A stretch of DNA of 64,000 bases, from positions 62,001 to 126,000 of the forward strand of contig NZ_JAMQPN010000011.1 in the NCBI RefSeq assembly GCF_026151655.1, in the 5' to 3' direction. The notes under the pieces are model-generated. The model saw only the letters and a program-made list of their open reading frames with translations, had not been told where the DNA came from and did not search any database. A program made the position numbers and the translations under genes. The DNA is from Leptospira soteropolitanensis. GTDB taxonomy: Bacteria > Spirochaetota > Leptospiria > Leptospirales > Leptospiraceae. Positions 56,025 through 64,000 of this stretch are shown here, in pieces. Numbering within the stretch: position 1 is the first letter of the stretch; each line of letters begins with the position of its first letter.

Positions 56025-58367
56025 TTGTCCCGCTTTCAAAAAAATACCCTCCTCACCTTTATCCTTCTGGCATTTATCGCCTATGCTCCGTTATACTATT
56101 CAATTCGCAATGCGATCAAAAAAGAGACTTTACCTATAACTTACGATTCCCCTGAAACAGTTTCCTTTTTTAGTTTAGGTGACTGGGAGATTATTGGAAA
56201 AGAATCAGATTCCAAAACCACAAGGATTCTTTCTGAACTCATTGACTTTGAATTTCAAAAAGTTACGAGAGCCGTTTATCTTGGAAAAGACAATTCACTC
56301 TCTGAGGCTAAAAAACAAAGATCAAATTTTGTTTTATTTGGGGCATTTGAGTGGAAAGAAAACGGGATCGAATTCACTCCTCGTTTAAGTTCAGTGGAAC
56401 AAAAATCCACATATTCTGGTAAACCTTTTTTAGTTCCCTATGAAGAACGAGGGAAACTAGTTTCTGTTATTTATAAATCGCTCTCTCATCTTTTGGATGA
56501 AACCATTCGATTGCATCGTTTGATCAAACATAGCCCCGAATGGAAATTTCCTTCCGAAGAGGAGTTCCTTTCTGAGTCTGAATTTGTTAGGTTATCGGAG
56601 TATGATCCTAACTTTACGTTGGAAGAAAAAAACTCTCTATTCAAATCTCTGGAGTTTCCTTCTGAGTATTTACAATTTATCAAAATTAAGTTAAGTTTAG
56701 AAAAAAGAACCGAGGATTCGTTAAAAGAAATTTGGCGAAATGTGGGAGGAAATTCTACTTTATCCGCCTACACAAAGTTCTATGTAGCAAAGAATATTGC
56801 GGAGTTTTATTTCGCAATAAAAGAATTCGGCAAAACCATTGAATATGCGGCCGCTGCCAGAAAAGAAAGAGAACTTCTGAAATCGGTTTTCCATAGTGAT
56901 TATGCTGATATCCTTTCTTTAATTGGAAAGTCTTTAGTATTGGATGGAAAAAAGGAAGAGGCAGTTTATTACTTAACTTCTGCAAGAAAACTTTATGAAA
57001 CCTTGGGTCTACTATCTGATCCTATCTCAGTAGAAAATTCTTATTTTTACGGGCTTTTGCTGTATGACCTTTCGCAAGCAGAACTTGGTTCCTATGAACT
57101 TTCCTCCATTCGAGACAAATTTAGAGGAATCGATTCCCTCTATTTGGATTTTAATTTGGCAAAGGTATATTATGATTTGGGTCGTTATGAAGCAGCCTTG
57201 TCTTTGTTACAAAACCAAAGAAAAATCATAATGAATGAAGGTTTTGCCAATCACGATATTTCTTTGTATTCTTATAATCTATATGCGGCATCACTTTATA
57301 AATCGGGAAAGTGGAGTGTTGCAAAATCAGTATGGGAATCTCTTGTTACTGCTAAATCCATCTATGGAATTGAAGAAAAACCTTACCATAGATATGCTCT
57401 ATATAACCTTGCGGTTCTTTCTAAACTTCGAAACAATCTGGAACAAACCGAAACGTATTACAAACAATACGTAAGACTGTCGCCATTTGGACAAATTGTG
57501 GAATTACCTTCCACGGACCGTTTTGAAATTGGCAAGACCATTTATCCTCATACTTGGGAACCTATCAGTCCTAATTCTTTTACGGAGTTAGAAGAAAGAA
57601 CCATCAGGTCATATACAGGTCGTTATTTGTTTAATGGCCAAGATGAAGAAATTCGTGCAAGAACCTATGAAAATAGATTGGAAGACACTAATTTGTTTTT
57701 GGATGATTTGTTAAATGCAAATGCATTTCTTTCGAAACCAATGTCAACGTTACGCAAAACTTTGTTTGGTGACTTAAATCGATTTGAAAAAGGAAATCAA
57801 ATTGTATTTTTTGATATTGGTCCTGCTTTAAACCATCCAGAGTATCCAGGTGTCACTTCTCTTGCGGTAGCTAAACATTTTTCGGGAATGGAAGTTGTAT
57901 TATGGGAGTTACCTGGGGAAGTAGATTTGTTTTTAAAGAAAGTAAAACCTGAATTAAAAGACAGGCTTTATGCTTTTCCAAACATTCGGATTCTTTCTGC
58001 GGATGGGGTGGGTGAGTTTAAAACTGTTTATTCAGATCCCAACAATTGGATTTTAAGAAATCGCCCTATACCGAATTTAAAAGGCAAAACCATCATCATT
58101 CGCGCAGCTAACTCCATTGATATCTATGAGCCATATACAAAAATCCTACCCCATTTCCAAAATATCGGAAAAGAACTAAAACACAATCCTATCCTTTATT
58201 TTTTCAACCGAAGTATTTTATTAAAACCAGCTGGGAAAGAAAAATTTATCCTAATTGGAAACCAATCCATCAGAGGGTTTCATCATAACTTTCAAAGTTT
58301 AGATCGTAACGGAGAACCTCCTTATTCCATACTTCCGTTTACTGTTTGTGAGGAGGTAAACTTATGA
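56025..58367 (+). CDS. large TPR-like protein with Rossmann-like C-terminal region, unknown function
   Basis: 780 aa. An N-terminal membrane anchor (about residues 8-28) and a region of unknown fold precede TPR-like helices from about 230 to 490 (YAAAARKERELLKSVFHSDY; LAKVYYDLGRYEAALSLLQNQ; LYNLAVLSKLRNNLEQTETYYKQYV). The last 200 residues (IVFFDIGPALNHPEYPGVTSLAVAKHFSGMEVVLWELPG) resemble an SAM-methyltransferase-like fold without a clear G-x-G loop. The only reasonable start is TTG 56025, downstream of an in-frame TAA. Its stop overlaps the next gene (ATGA). Confidence 0.7.
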   Translation: MSRFQKNTLLTFILLAFIAYAPLYYSIRNAIKKETLPITYDSPETVSFFSLGDWEIIGKESDSKTTRILSELIDFEFQKVTRAVYLGKDNSLSEAKKQRSNFVLFGAFEWKENGIEFTPRLSSVEQKSTYSGKPFLVPYEERGKLVSVIYKSLSHLLDETIRLHRLIKHSPEWKFPSEEEFLSESEFVRLSEYDPNFTLEEKNSLFKSLEFPSEYLQFIKIKLSLEKRTEDSLKEIWRNVGGNSTLSAYTKFYVAKNIAEFYFAIKEFGKTIEYAAAARKERELLKSVFHSDYADILSLIGKSLVLDGKKEEAVYYLTSARKLYETLGLLSDPISVENSYFYGLLLYDLSQAELGSYELSSIRDKFRGIDSLYLDFNLAKVYYDLGRYEAALSLLQNQRKIIMNEGFANHDISLYSYNLYAASLYKSGKWSVAKSVWESLVTAKSIYGIEEKPYHRYALYNLAVLSKLRNNLEQTETYYKQYVRLSPFGQIVELPSTDRFEIGKTIYPHTWEPISPNSFTELEERTIRSYTGRYLFNGQDEEIRARTYENRLEDTNLFLDDLLNANAFLSKPMSTLRKTLFGDLNRFEKGNQIVFFDIGPALNHPEYPGVTSLAVAKHFSGMEVVLWELPGEVDLFLKKVKPELKDRLYAFPNIRILSADGVGEFKTVYSDPNNWILRNRPIPNLKGKTIIIRAANSIDIYEPYTKILPHFQNIGKELKHNPILYFFNRSILLKPAGKEKFILIGNQSIRGFHHNFQSLDRNGEPPYSILPFTVCEEVNL

Positions 58368-59359
58368 ATTTATTTGAAACAGAATTTCTATTTTGTATAT
58401 TATCTGGTTTCTTTTTATTTCATTCGATCTTAAGAATCTCTGATGAATGGAAACGCAGAGAATTAATTTTTCATTGGACCACAATCACAGGGTTTGGATT
58501 TTTTATAACGGAATCTCTTTTAAAATGGGGGATCCATTCTGACATTTGGAACACGGATTCTATTTTTGGTTATATCACGAGAAGTAATTTATTACTTTTT
58601 TTATCTTATGTAGCCTTAGAAGAGAGGGTGTTTACTTTAAAACCAATACAGAGGTTTTTTGTATCTGTGTTTTTATACCTTTTTTGGGTGGGTGTTCTTT
58701 TTGGGATTCAATTTTTCCAAACCATAATCCTTGTCCAAGATAATACTTTCATTTTACCGTTTTCGATTGCCCTGGGAGCTTTTATTTGGTCCAGGGAAAT
58801 GTTTTGGCGTTTTGAAAAAGACGGTAATTCTGAGTTAGGTGGGGATTCGGTTCAGTTAGTTTATTTGAGTTTTTTGCCAGCAGCGTTTTTAATTTTGTCA
58901 CCTTGGAAGTTTGAAGTCAGTTTTTACACAAAAGTAGCAAACATATTTTTATATGGAATCGCATCTCATATTGGATTTCAATTGGTTTCAAAATTTAAAA
59001 AAGAATCGGTAACAGCGGAATCGGAAATCGGAATTTGGATTGGTGCCATAACTTTCTCTTCCTGTTTAGGAGCAGAGATCCTTATCATTTTACCTTTAGC
59101 CTTTCTTTCTGGAATTTTTGGTAGATTGTTATATGCGTATCTGTCCTCTTTATCTTGGTCAGAACCTAGCCTACGGGGAGTGATTTCATTCCTCTTTCCA
59201 TCGTTTTTGGGAATTTTCCTTCCATTTTTACTGACAGAACCTAAGGACTGGGTCCACTCACCCTATGTATTGTTAGGGGTTCAAACATTGTATTTTTTGA
59301 GTTTTTATTTGGCGGGCGCTTTTAGTTTTGGGATTATCCTCTTAAGCAAACAAAAGTAA
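58364..59359 (+). CDS. polytopic membrane protein of unknown function
   Basis: 331 aa, about nine transmembrane segments and almost no soluble loops. No transporter or enzyme motif was recognised. The ATG overlaps the stop of the TPR protein gene, so the two are translationally coupled and likely form a membrane complex. A possible terminator follows at 59379-59397. Confidence 0.65.
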   Translation: MNLFETEFLFCILSGFFLFHSILRISDEWKRRELIFHWTTITGFGFFITESLLKWGIHSDIWNTDSIFGYITRSNLLLFLSYVALEERVFTLKPIQRFFVSVFLYLFWVGVLFGIQFFQTIILVQDNTFILPFSIALGAFIWSREMFWRFEKDGNSELGGDSVQLVYLSFLPAAFLILSPWKFEVSFYTKVANIFLYGIASHIGFQLVSKFKKESVTAESEIGIWIGAITFSSCLGAEILIILPLAFLSGIFGRLLYAYLSSLSWSEPSLRGVISFLFPSFLGIFLPFLLTEPKDWVHSPYVLLGVQTLYFLSFYLAGAFSFGIILLSKQK

Positions 59360-59378
59360 GTTTCATTTGTAAAAAAAC

Positions 59379-59397
59379 AATCGACAGTCGATTTTTT
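59379..59397 (+). terminator. weak terminator-like hairpin
   Basis: AATCGA-CAG-TCGATT followed by four more T residues, with A-rich sequence before it. The loop is only three bases. It lies between 58364-59359 and the HD-GYP gene. Confidence 0.4.
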
Positions 59398-59409
59398 CAT
59401 GTCGATAGT

Positions 59410-61389
59410 ATGCCTGTGACTAAATCTTCGGATTCGCAATTCATCATCACGGACGATCCTTTTTTTGAAGGCAAAATTGCCGACTACTCCAAAAAGATCA
59501 AAGCTAAGGTATTGACTTTAGCAAAGTTAGACCAAATAGAATCGGATTCCCACGGCCGAATCGCCAAAGTATTGTTTTATATCTCTCGGTATGAATTGGA
59601 ATCCAAACACAAAGAAATCCACCAATTCTTAAAAGACCATCCCACCATCATGTCGAATTTCATTGTTCGAGCGCCCATCGATTATACCGGGTACATTGCA
59701 TTAGACATTGAAGAAGATTTATTTTTTACAAATGTTCCAGATGAAGCACCTTTAGTTTTTTTGGTTAAGGCCCTCGCCAATGCGTTTACTAGCCTGCAAA
59801 TGATTGTAGATAAATTTGAACTCCAAAAACGGATTAATGTTTCTACAAATGAAATTTCTAAACTCACTAAGATTGGAATCAGTCTTGCCAATGAAAAAGA
59901 TTTTACGAAACTACTTCGTGATATTTTAAATTCAGCAAGAGAAATTTCCAATTCTGATTCCGGATCTTTGTATTTGGTGGAAAAAGATGAAAGGGGAAAT
60001 CCAAGGAACCTTAGGTTTAAAATTTCAGCCCTTGATTTGAATTCTGATGAATTTATTTTACCAATCAACAAAAAGAGTATCGCAGGTTACGTAGCATTTA
60101 CTGGAAAACAACTGAATATCCCGAATGTGTACGAATTGTCCGGGAAAGAGGAATATAAGTTCAATAGTGATTTTGATAAAATGAGTAATTATTATTCAAA
60201 ATCTATGTTAGTCGTTCCAATGAAGGATCACCATGATGAAGTTGTCGGTGTAATCCAACTGATCAATCGGAAGAAAAATTTTCAAACTAAACTCACTTTA
60301 GAAGAAATGAAATCCAATTCTATTCTAGAATATGATAAGTATTCTGAAGAATTGGTGATGGCTGTTGCAGGTCAAGCGGCAGTGGCCATCCAAAATAACA
60401 ATCTAGTACATGACATTGAAACTTTGTTTGAAGGATTTGTAACTGCGAGTGTTTCTGCTATCGAGTCTAGGGATCCAACGACTTCTGGTCATTCGTTTCG
60501 AGTAGCACAGTATACAGTTGGATTGGCTGAGTCTGTAAATGCCATCCAAACGGGAAGATTTAAAGATATTCACTTCAATGAATCACAAGTAAAAGAAATC
60601 CGGTATGCTTCTCTTCTACATGATTTTGGAAAGGTTGGAGTTCGGGAAAAGGTTCTTGTCAAAGCCAAAAAACTAGAAGATTACGAATTGGATTTAATTC
60701 GATGGCGTTTTCAATTTATTTTAAAAGATGTCGAAGCTAAACTTTCGCAAAAGAAAATCGAATATCTAAAAAAACACGGTAACAGTGGTTATGCAGAATT
60801 TGAGAAGTCAATCCAACTTGAGTATACCTTAGAAAAAGAAAAATTAGAAGAAATGGTTCGAGTGATTTCTGAGTCCAATGAGCCGTCTATTTTAGAGGAA
60901 GGGAATTCCAACTTTTTAGAAGAGATTTCCAAAATGAGTTATCATACCACCGATGGAAACCAGCTGAATTTATTAATGCCCAAGGAATTTGGTTTTTTAT
61001 CCATTCGTCGAGGTTCCTTAGATTTTGAGGAAAGACGGGAAATTGAATCGCATGTTGAACATACATTTCAGTTTCTTTCGAAAATTCCTTGGACAAGAGA
61101 ACTTAAAATGGTTCCGGCCATTGCCCACGGACATCACGAAAAATTAAATGGTTCCGGTTACCCGCGGGGTCTTTCTGCTGTCGAAATTCCCGTCCAAGCG
61201 AAAATGATGGCCATTGCTGATATATTTGATGCACTTACTGATCAGGATCGCCCTTACAAAAAAGCTGTTCCTTTAGAACGTGCCTTTGATATTCTTAAGA
61301 TGGAAGTTCGTGACCAACATATAGACGGAGATTTACTGGATATCTTTATTGGTAGCAAGGCATACGAAAAAATTTCCCATAAACGATAA
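59410..61389 (+). CDS. GAF and HD-GYP domain protein (putative c-di-GMP phosphodiesterase)
   Basis: 659 aa cytosolic protein. A GAF domain (about 145-335: [40 protein letters not shown]) precedes an HD-GYP domain: [14 protein letters not shown], His404-Asp405 ([10 protein letters not shown]), His548 (ESHVEH), [13 protein letters not shown] (575 on), and [14 protein letters not shown]. Such enzymes cleave cyclic di-GMP. Between HD and the next His is an extra helical segment of about 110 residues that normal HD-GYP domains lack. It may gate the active site. Confidence 0.88.
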   Translation: MPVTKSSDSQFIITDDPFFEGKIADYSKKIKAKVLTLAKLDQIESDSHGRIAKVLFYISRYELESKHKEIHQFLKDHPTIMSNFIVRAPIDYTGYIALDIEEDLFFTNVPDEAPLVFLVKALANAFTSLQMIVDKFELQKRINVSTNEISKLTKIGISLANEKDFTKLLRDILNSAREISNSDSGSLYLVEKDERGNPRNLRFKISALDLNSDEFILPINKKSIAGYVAFTGKQLNIPNVYELSGKEEYKFNSDFDKMSNYYSKSMLVVPMKDHHDEVVGVIQLINRKKNFQTKLTLEEMKSNSILEYDKYSEELVMAVAGQAAVAIQNNNLVHDIETLFEGFVTASVSAIESRDPTTSGHSFRVAQYTVGLAESVNAIQTGRFKDIHFNESQVKEIRYASLLHDFGKVGVREKVLVKAKKLEDYELDLIRWRFQFILKDVEAKLSQKKIEYLKKHGNSGYAEFEKSIQLEYTLEKEKLEEMVRVISESNEPSILEEGNSNFLEEISKMSYHTTDGNQLNLLMPKEFGFLSIRRGSLDFEERREIESHVEHTFQFLSKIPWTRELKMVPAIAHGHHEKLNGSGYPRGLSAVEIPVQAKMMAIADIFDALTDQDRPYKKAVPLERAFDILKMEVRDQHIDGDLLDIFIGSKAYEKISHKR

Positions 61390-61460
61390 AATAAACGCGA
61401 AAAAAAGTTCGTATTTTGATCTCTTTTGATCCCCTGTTGGTCTAATCCGTGGGGGCAGAA

Positions 61461-62297
61461 ATGAATTTTAATTTGTCAGGTAGAACCGTAATCATCACGG
61501 GCATTACGGATTCGTCATCACTCGCATTAGTGATTGCAAAGGAATGTAAACAGTTAGGTGCCAATCTGATTTGCACTGGTCTCGGAAAAACCGAATTTCA
61601 TCAAAATCTTTCGGAAGCCGGTCTTTCCTTTTTAGAACGTACTTACTCCGATTTTCAGAAGACAGTGAAAGAAGAGTTAGGTGAAGATGTGCTCACTTAT
61701 CCATTGGATGTTACGATTCAAGCAAATATCGATTCTTTTGCTGATTTTTTAAAAGATAAAGGTATAAAGGTCCATTCCTTTTTACATTCCATTGCGATGG
61801 ATAAAACCATTCGTCAAGGAAAAGTAAAACCCATCATGACTGTGTCCCGAGAGGAATTTATGGATGCTATGAATGTATCTGCATTTTCACTTCTTGCCCT
61901 AACTCAGAGTTTTTACCAACGTAATTTATTCGTGGAAGGTGGTTCCATCGTTGCTCTAAGTTACTTAGGTGCAGAGAAGGTTGTATCTCACCCATACAAA
62001 AACATTGGGGTTGCAAAATCTGCGTTAGAGCGTTTGGTAAAAGAAATGGCTATGGAATTAGGTAAGGAAAAACAAATCCAAGTGAATGCAATTCGATTTT
62101 CTCCTTACAAGGCAAGTAAGGCTGGTTCAGCGATTGAAGGGCTCGAACAAGCGGAGAACAGTTGCGAAGAACTGTCTCCACTCGGGAATGCAAAGGCAAA
62201 GGACTTAGCCGAAGAAGTTGCGTATTTGTTCAGACCAGGAAACCGTATTACAGGTGAAATACGGCATGTGGACGGTGGTTACCATATTCGAGGGTAA
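61461..62297 (+). CDS. fabI: enoyl-[acyl-carrier-protein] reductase
   Basis: 278 aa short-chain dehydrogenase-type enzyme that carries out the last reduction of fatty acid elongation. The NAD loop VIITGITDSSSLALVIAKE, the SIAM-type segment FLHSIAMDK and the catalytic Tyr-x6-Lys (PYKNIGVAKSAL) fit FabI. The ATG at 61461 is preferred over GTG 61449 because the family N-terminus begins at NFNLSGRTVII. It converges on murD with 2 bp between stops. A different FabI-like SDR role cannot be fully excluded. Confidence 0.82.
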   Translation: MNFNLSGRTVIITGITDSSSLALVIAKECKQLGANLICTGLGKTEFHQNLSEAGLSFLERTYSDFQKTVKEELGEDVLTYPLDVTIQANIDSFADFLKDKGIKVHSFLHSIAMDKTIRQGKVKPIMTVSREEFMDAMNVSAFSLLALTQSFYQRNLFVEGGSIVALSYLGAEKVVSHPYKNIGVAKSALERLVKEMAMELGKEKQIQVNAIRFSPYKASKAGSAIEGLEQAENSCEELSPLGNAKAKDLAEEVAYLFRPGNRITGEIRHVDGGYHIRG

Positions 62298-62299
62298 AC

Positions 62300-63724
62300 T
62301 CAAACAAAGAATTGGTGAATCAAACTTTCAAAATGGTTTCCCCTATCTTCAAAGTTTTTATAGAGATCAAAGCTTGCTCCCGCCGGTGAAAATATCACCG
62401 ACAGTGAGTTTGGCCCTTTTTTTTTCTTAGTGATTACTGGAGAATCAACTGTATTTGTATGAAAAATAGTATTATCGATTTTATTTTTTAAATCCTTAAG
62501 AAGTGAGGGAAGGTCGGGAAAATAAAAAACAGGAAGGCCTGTCTTATCAAACTCTGATTTCCAAACTTCCACGGCCTTTCCGTAAACCCAAACAGGACAT
62601 TCTAATTCTTTCCATCGTTCTAAAAATGGTTCAATGGGTTCTGTTTTGGGAATCCCACCTAAAATTAAAAACAATTCATTTCCATTTTTAAATCCAGATA
62701 TTCCAGAAAGCATGGAATGAAGATTTGTTGATTTGGAATCATTGATGAATTGGATTTCTTTATAGGGATTAGGGAATTTAGAACTATCGATTTTTCTGAA
62801 TCGGTGCGGAAGTCCCGTAAAGGATTCAAAACTGTTTTGAATTTCGTTTGAATTCATTCCCATTGATTCACTCAGTGCGATTGCAAAACATAGATTCATC
62901 AGATTGTGTTTTCCCTTCAGTGGAAATTTGGAAACATCATAGCTGTGATTTGGAGTATGTACAAAATTTGGCTCTAAACTGACAAAATACTTTTGGTTTT
63001 CGCCTATTAAATGTAAGTTCTCCTTTTGTTTATTTTCCGATGTGAAAAACTGAAAAAAGTTTGGGTTCACAAATAACTTATGGTTCGGGTTTTCCAAATC
63101 TTGGATTTTCCATTTAGCTTTTGCGTAGGACTCCATTGTTTTATGTCGTTCCAAATGATCCGATGCTAAATTCAAAATAGCAGATGACGTTAAACGTAGA
63201 TTAGGTGAATCGTCTAGTTGGTAACTAGAGAGTTCTAATACGACTAAATCAAGTGGTTCTAAACAGAAGGAAGTAAGTGGAACTCCAATATTTCCCCCCA
63301 TTTTTGCATTTGGGAATTTGGATTTTAAGATATGATAAGTAAGCGCCGTAGTTGTCGATTTTCCATCGGTGCCAGTGATTCCAATGATTGGACCTTTGTA
63401 AAAAATTCTTCCTAAACAGATTTCACTTAAAATGGGGATTTGTCTTTTGGTCGCTTCGATAAGGATAGGATGGTTGGGAAGTATTCCTGGACTTTTGATA
63501 ATACAATCAATTCCATCTAAGATTATTTGTGGGTGGTTGTCCGACAAAACTTCTGTATATAAATTGGAGTTGGCTTTCTCTGGAAACTTGTCTGCCAATA
63601 GACAGATTTTCCCTTGGGAAGTTAGTAACTTGGCCGAGGAGTCCCCAGAGGATCCGCCACCTAAAATAAGGAACTTATGGAATTTATCTAGGTCAGAGGT
63701 CGATGGAATGGATTGAGAAAACAT
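62300..63724 (-). CDS. murD: UDP-N-acetylmuramoyl-L-alanine:D-glutamate ligase
   Basis: 474 aa Mur ligase adding D-Glu to the peptidoglycan precursor in the cytosol. The N-terminal UDP-binding domain has KFLILGGGSSGDSSAKLL. The ATP loop is GITGTDGKSTTT, the Mur motif is NLASDHLERH, and the C-terminal domain has LPHRFRKI with NDSKSTNLHS. The ATG at 63724 has GGAG about 10 bases upstream; farther in-frame starts would add an unrelated tail. It is divergent from the STAS gene. Confidence 0.93.
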   Translation of the reverse strand: MFSQSIPSTSDLDKFHKFLILGGGSSGDSSAKLLTSQGKICLLADKFPEKANSNLYTEVLSDNHPQIILDGIDCIIKSPGILPNHPILIEATKRQIPILSEICLGRIFYKGPIIGITGTDGKSTTTALTYHILKSKFPNAKMGGNIGVPLTSFCLEPLDLVVLELSSYQLDDSPNLRLTSSAILNLASDHLERHKTMESYAKAKWKIQDLENPNHKLFVNPNFFQFFTSENKQKENLHLIGENQKYFVSLEPNFVHTPNHSYDVSKFPLKGKHNLMNLCFAIALSESMGMNSNEIQNSFESFTGLPHRFRKIDSSKFPNPYKEIQFINDSKSTNLHSMLSGISGFKNGNELFLILGGIPKTEPIEPFLERWKELECPVWVYGKAVEVWKSEFDKTGLPVFYFPDLPSLLKDLKNKIDNTIFHTNTVDSPVITKKKKGPNSLSVIFSPAGASFDLYKNFEDRGNHFESLIHQFFV

Positions 63725-63784
63725 TGATTGACACTCCGCTAAAATAGGACGATTTTGTAAAATCATATCAGGTTGGGTAAATCG

Positions 63785-64000
63785 GTGCTGAAACACGAAG
63801 TGAAAGACGGAAAACTAGTCGTTTATCTGGAAGGTCGATTGGACGTTTCTGTGGCAAATGAAGTGGAAGAGGGCCTAATGGAGCTCATCGATAACGCAGG
63901 ACACAGAAAAGTCCTTCTGAATATGAAAGATGTTGAGTATATGTCCTCCTCAGGATTTAGAGCCTGTATTTCCACTCTTCGAAAACTCAATTCGAAAGAG
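63785..64000 (+). CDS. STAS-domain protein, anti-sigma factor antagonist-like (3' end outside window)
   Basis: 72 codons are visible from a GTG at 63785, preceded by AGGTTGGG. The protein starts MLKHEVKDGKLVVYLEG and contains LLNMKDVEYMSSSGFRACIS, the STAS-domain segment whose Ser is phosphorylated in SpoIIAA-type antagonists. It likely takes part in partner-switching control of a sigma factor or another output. The rest of the gene lies beyond the window. Confidence 0.85.
   Translation, partial: MLKHEVKDGKLVVYLEGRLDVSVANEVEEGLMELIDNAGHRKVLLNMKDVEYMSSSGFRACISTLRKLNSKE

Noticed and set aside
62384..62401. Hairpin CGGTGA-AAATA-TCACCG near the murD 3' end as a terminator
   Set aside because: It lies about 85 bases inside the murD coding region and has no adjacent T-run.
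63700..63745. TTAGCGGAG upstream of murD as another sulfur-regulator site
   Set aside because: It overlaps the murD ribosome-binding site and murD has no link to sulfur; it is taken as chance and lowers trust in the motif.
1..64000. CRISPR arrays, insertion sequences, prophage or integrase genes
   Set aside because: No regularly spaced repeats, transposase motifs or phage structural genes were seen; the gene content is housekeeping in character.

Overview
The window reads as chromosomal DNA of a Leptospira, most likely of the saprophytic (L. biflexa-like) group. The evidence is a low-GC, gene-dense layout, frequent TTG/GTG starts, spirochaete-type flagellar hook genes, a complete haem cluster with a fused HemC-HemD, and a TGACA-N6-TGACA box in front of hemA that matches the published HemR site of Leptospira. 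This is inference from gene content; no database was searched. No transposon, prophage, CRISPR array or clear transferred island was seen. No gene-free stretch exceeds 300 bp; the longest are 52069-52247 and 39742-39906.

Layout. 1-6845: partial acyl-CoA dehydrogenase, CrtI-like oxidoreductase, thrB, two small proteins of unknown role, a membrane-anchored DsbA-like thiol protein and mdh. 6939-15160: alpha/beta hydrolase and divergent MarR regulator sharing operator palindromes; then a minus-strand run of LysM/M23 protein, amidohydrolase, two cyclic-nucleotide-binding proteins, tRNA-Arg(CCT) and prmC; then fusA. 15287-23493: K+ transporter, a UbiA-family prenyltransferase with two envelope proteins, uncharacterised proteins, PhaR-like regulator, HEAT-repeat protein and cysK. 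23506-34701: topA (apparently with an AUC start), hemH, and the convergent operon hemA-hemC/D-hemB-hemL-hemE-hemN-hemG. 34811-38371: msrB, rnpB, a NERD-ATPase protein and a lipoprotein. 38364-52068: siroheme and sulfate-assimilation genes. 52248-55927: fliK-flgD-flgE. 56025-64000: TPR/membrane pair, GAF/HD-GYP protein, fabI, murD and a partial STAS protein.

How the genes fit together. Uroporphyrinogen III made by HemA-L-B-C/D is the branch point: HemE-N-G-H lead to haem, while CobA and the Met8/CysG-N-like protein lead to siroheme, the cofactor of CysI. Sulfate enters by Sbp-CysT-CysW-CysA, is activated by CysD-CysN, reduced by an Fe-S type CysH and by CysJ-CysI, and fixed by CysK. A TauD-like oxygenase and a BASS-family transporter sit at the end of the sulfate operon and may add an organosulfur source.

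The points most worth a second look are the AUC start of topA, the tRNA gene whose 3' end carries the prmC ribosome-binding site, the hemA hem-box, the perfect 13-bp palindrome over the overlapping cysI/BASS stop codons, Ser replacing the cross-linking Cys in FlgE, the roughly 110-residue insertion in an HD-GYP domain, and the NERD-ATPase gene that ends inside the P1 stem of rnpB.
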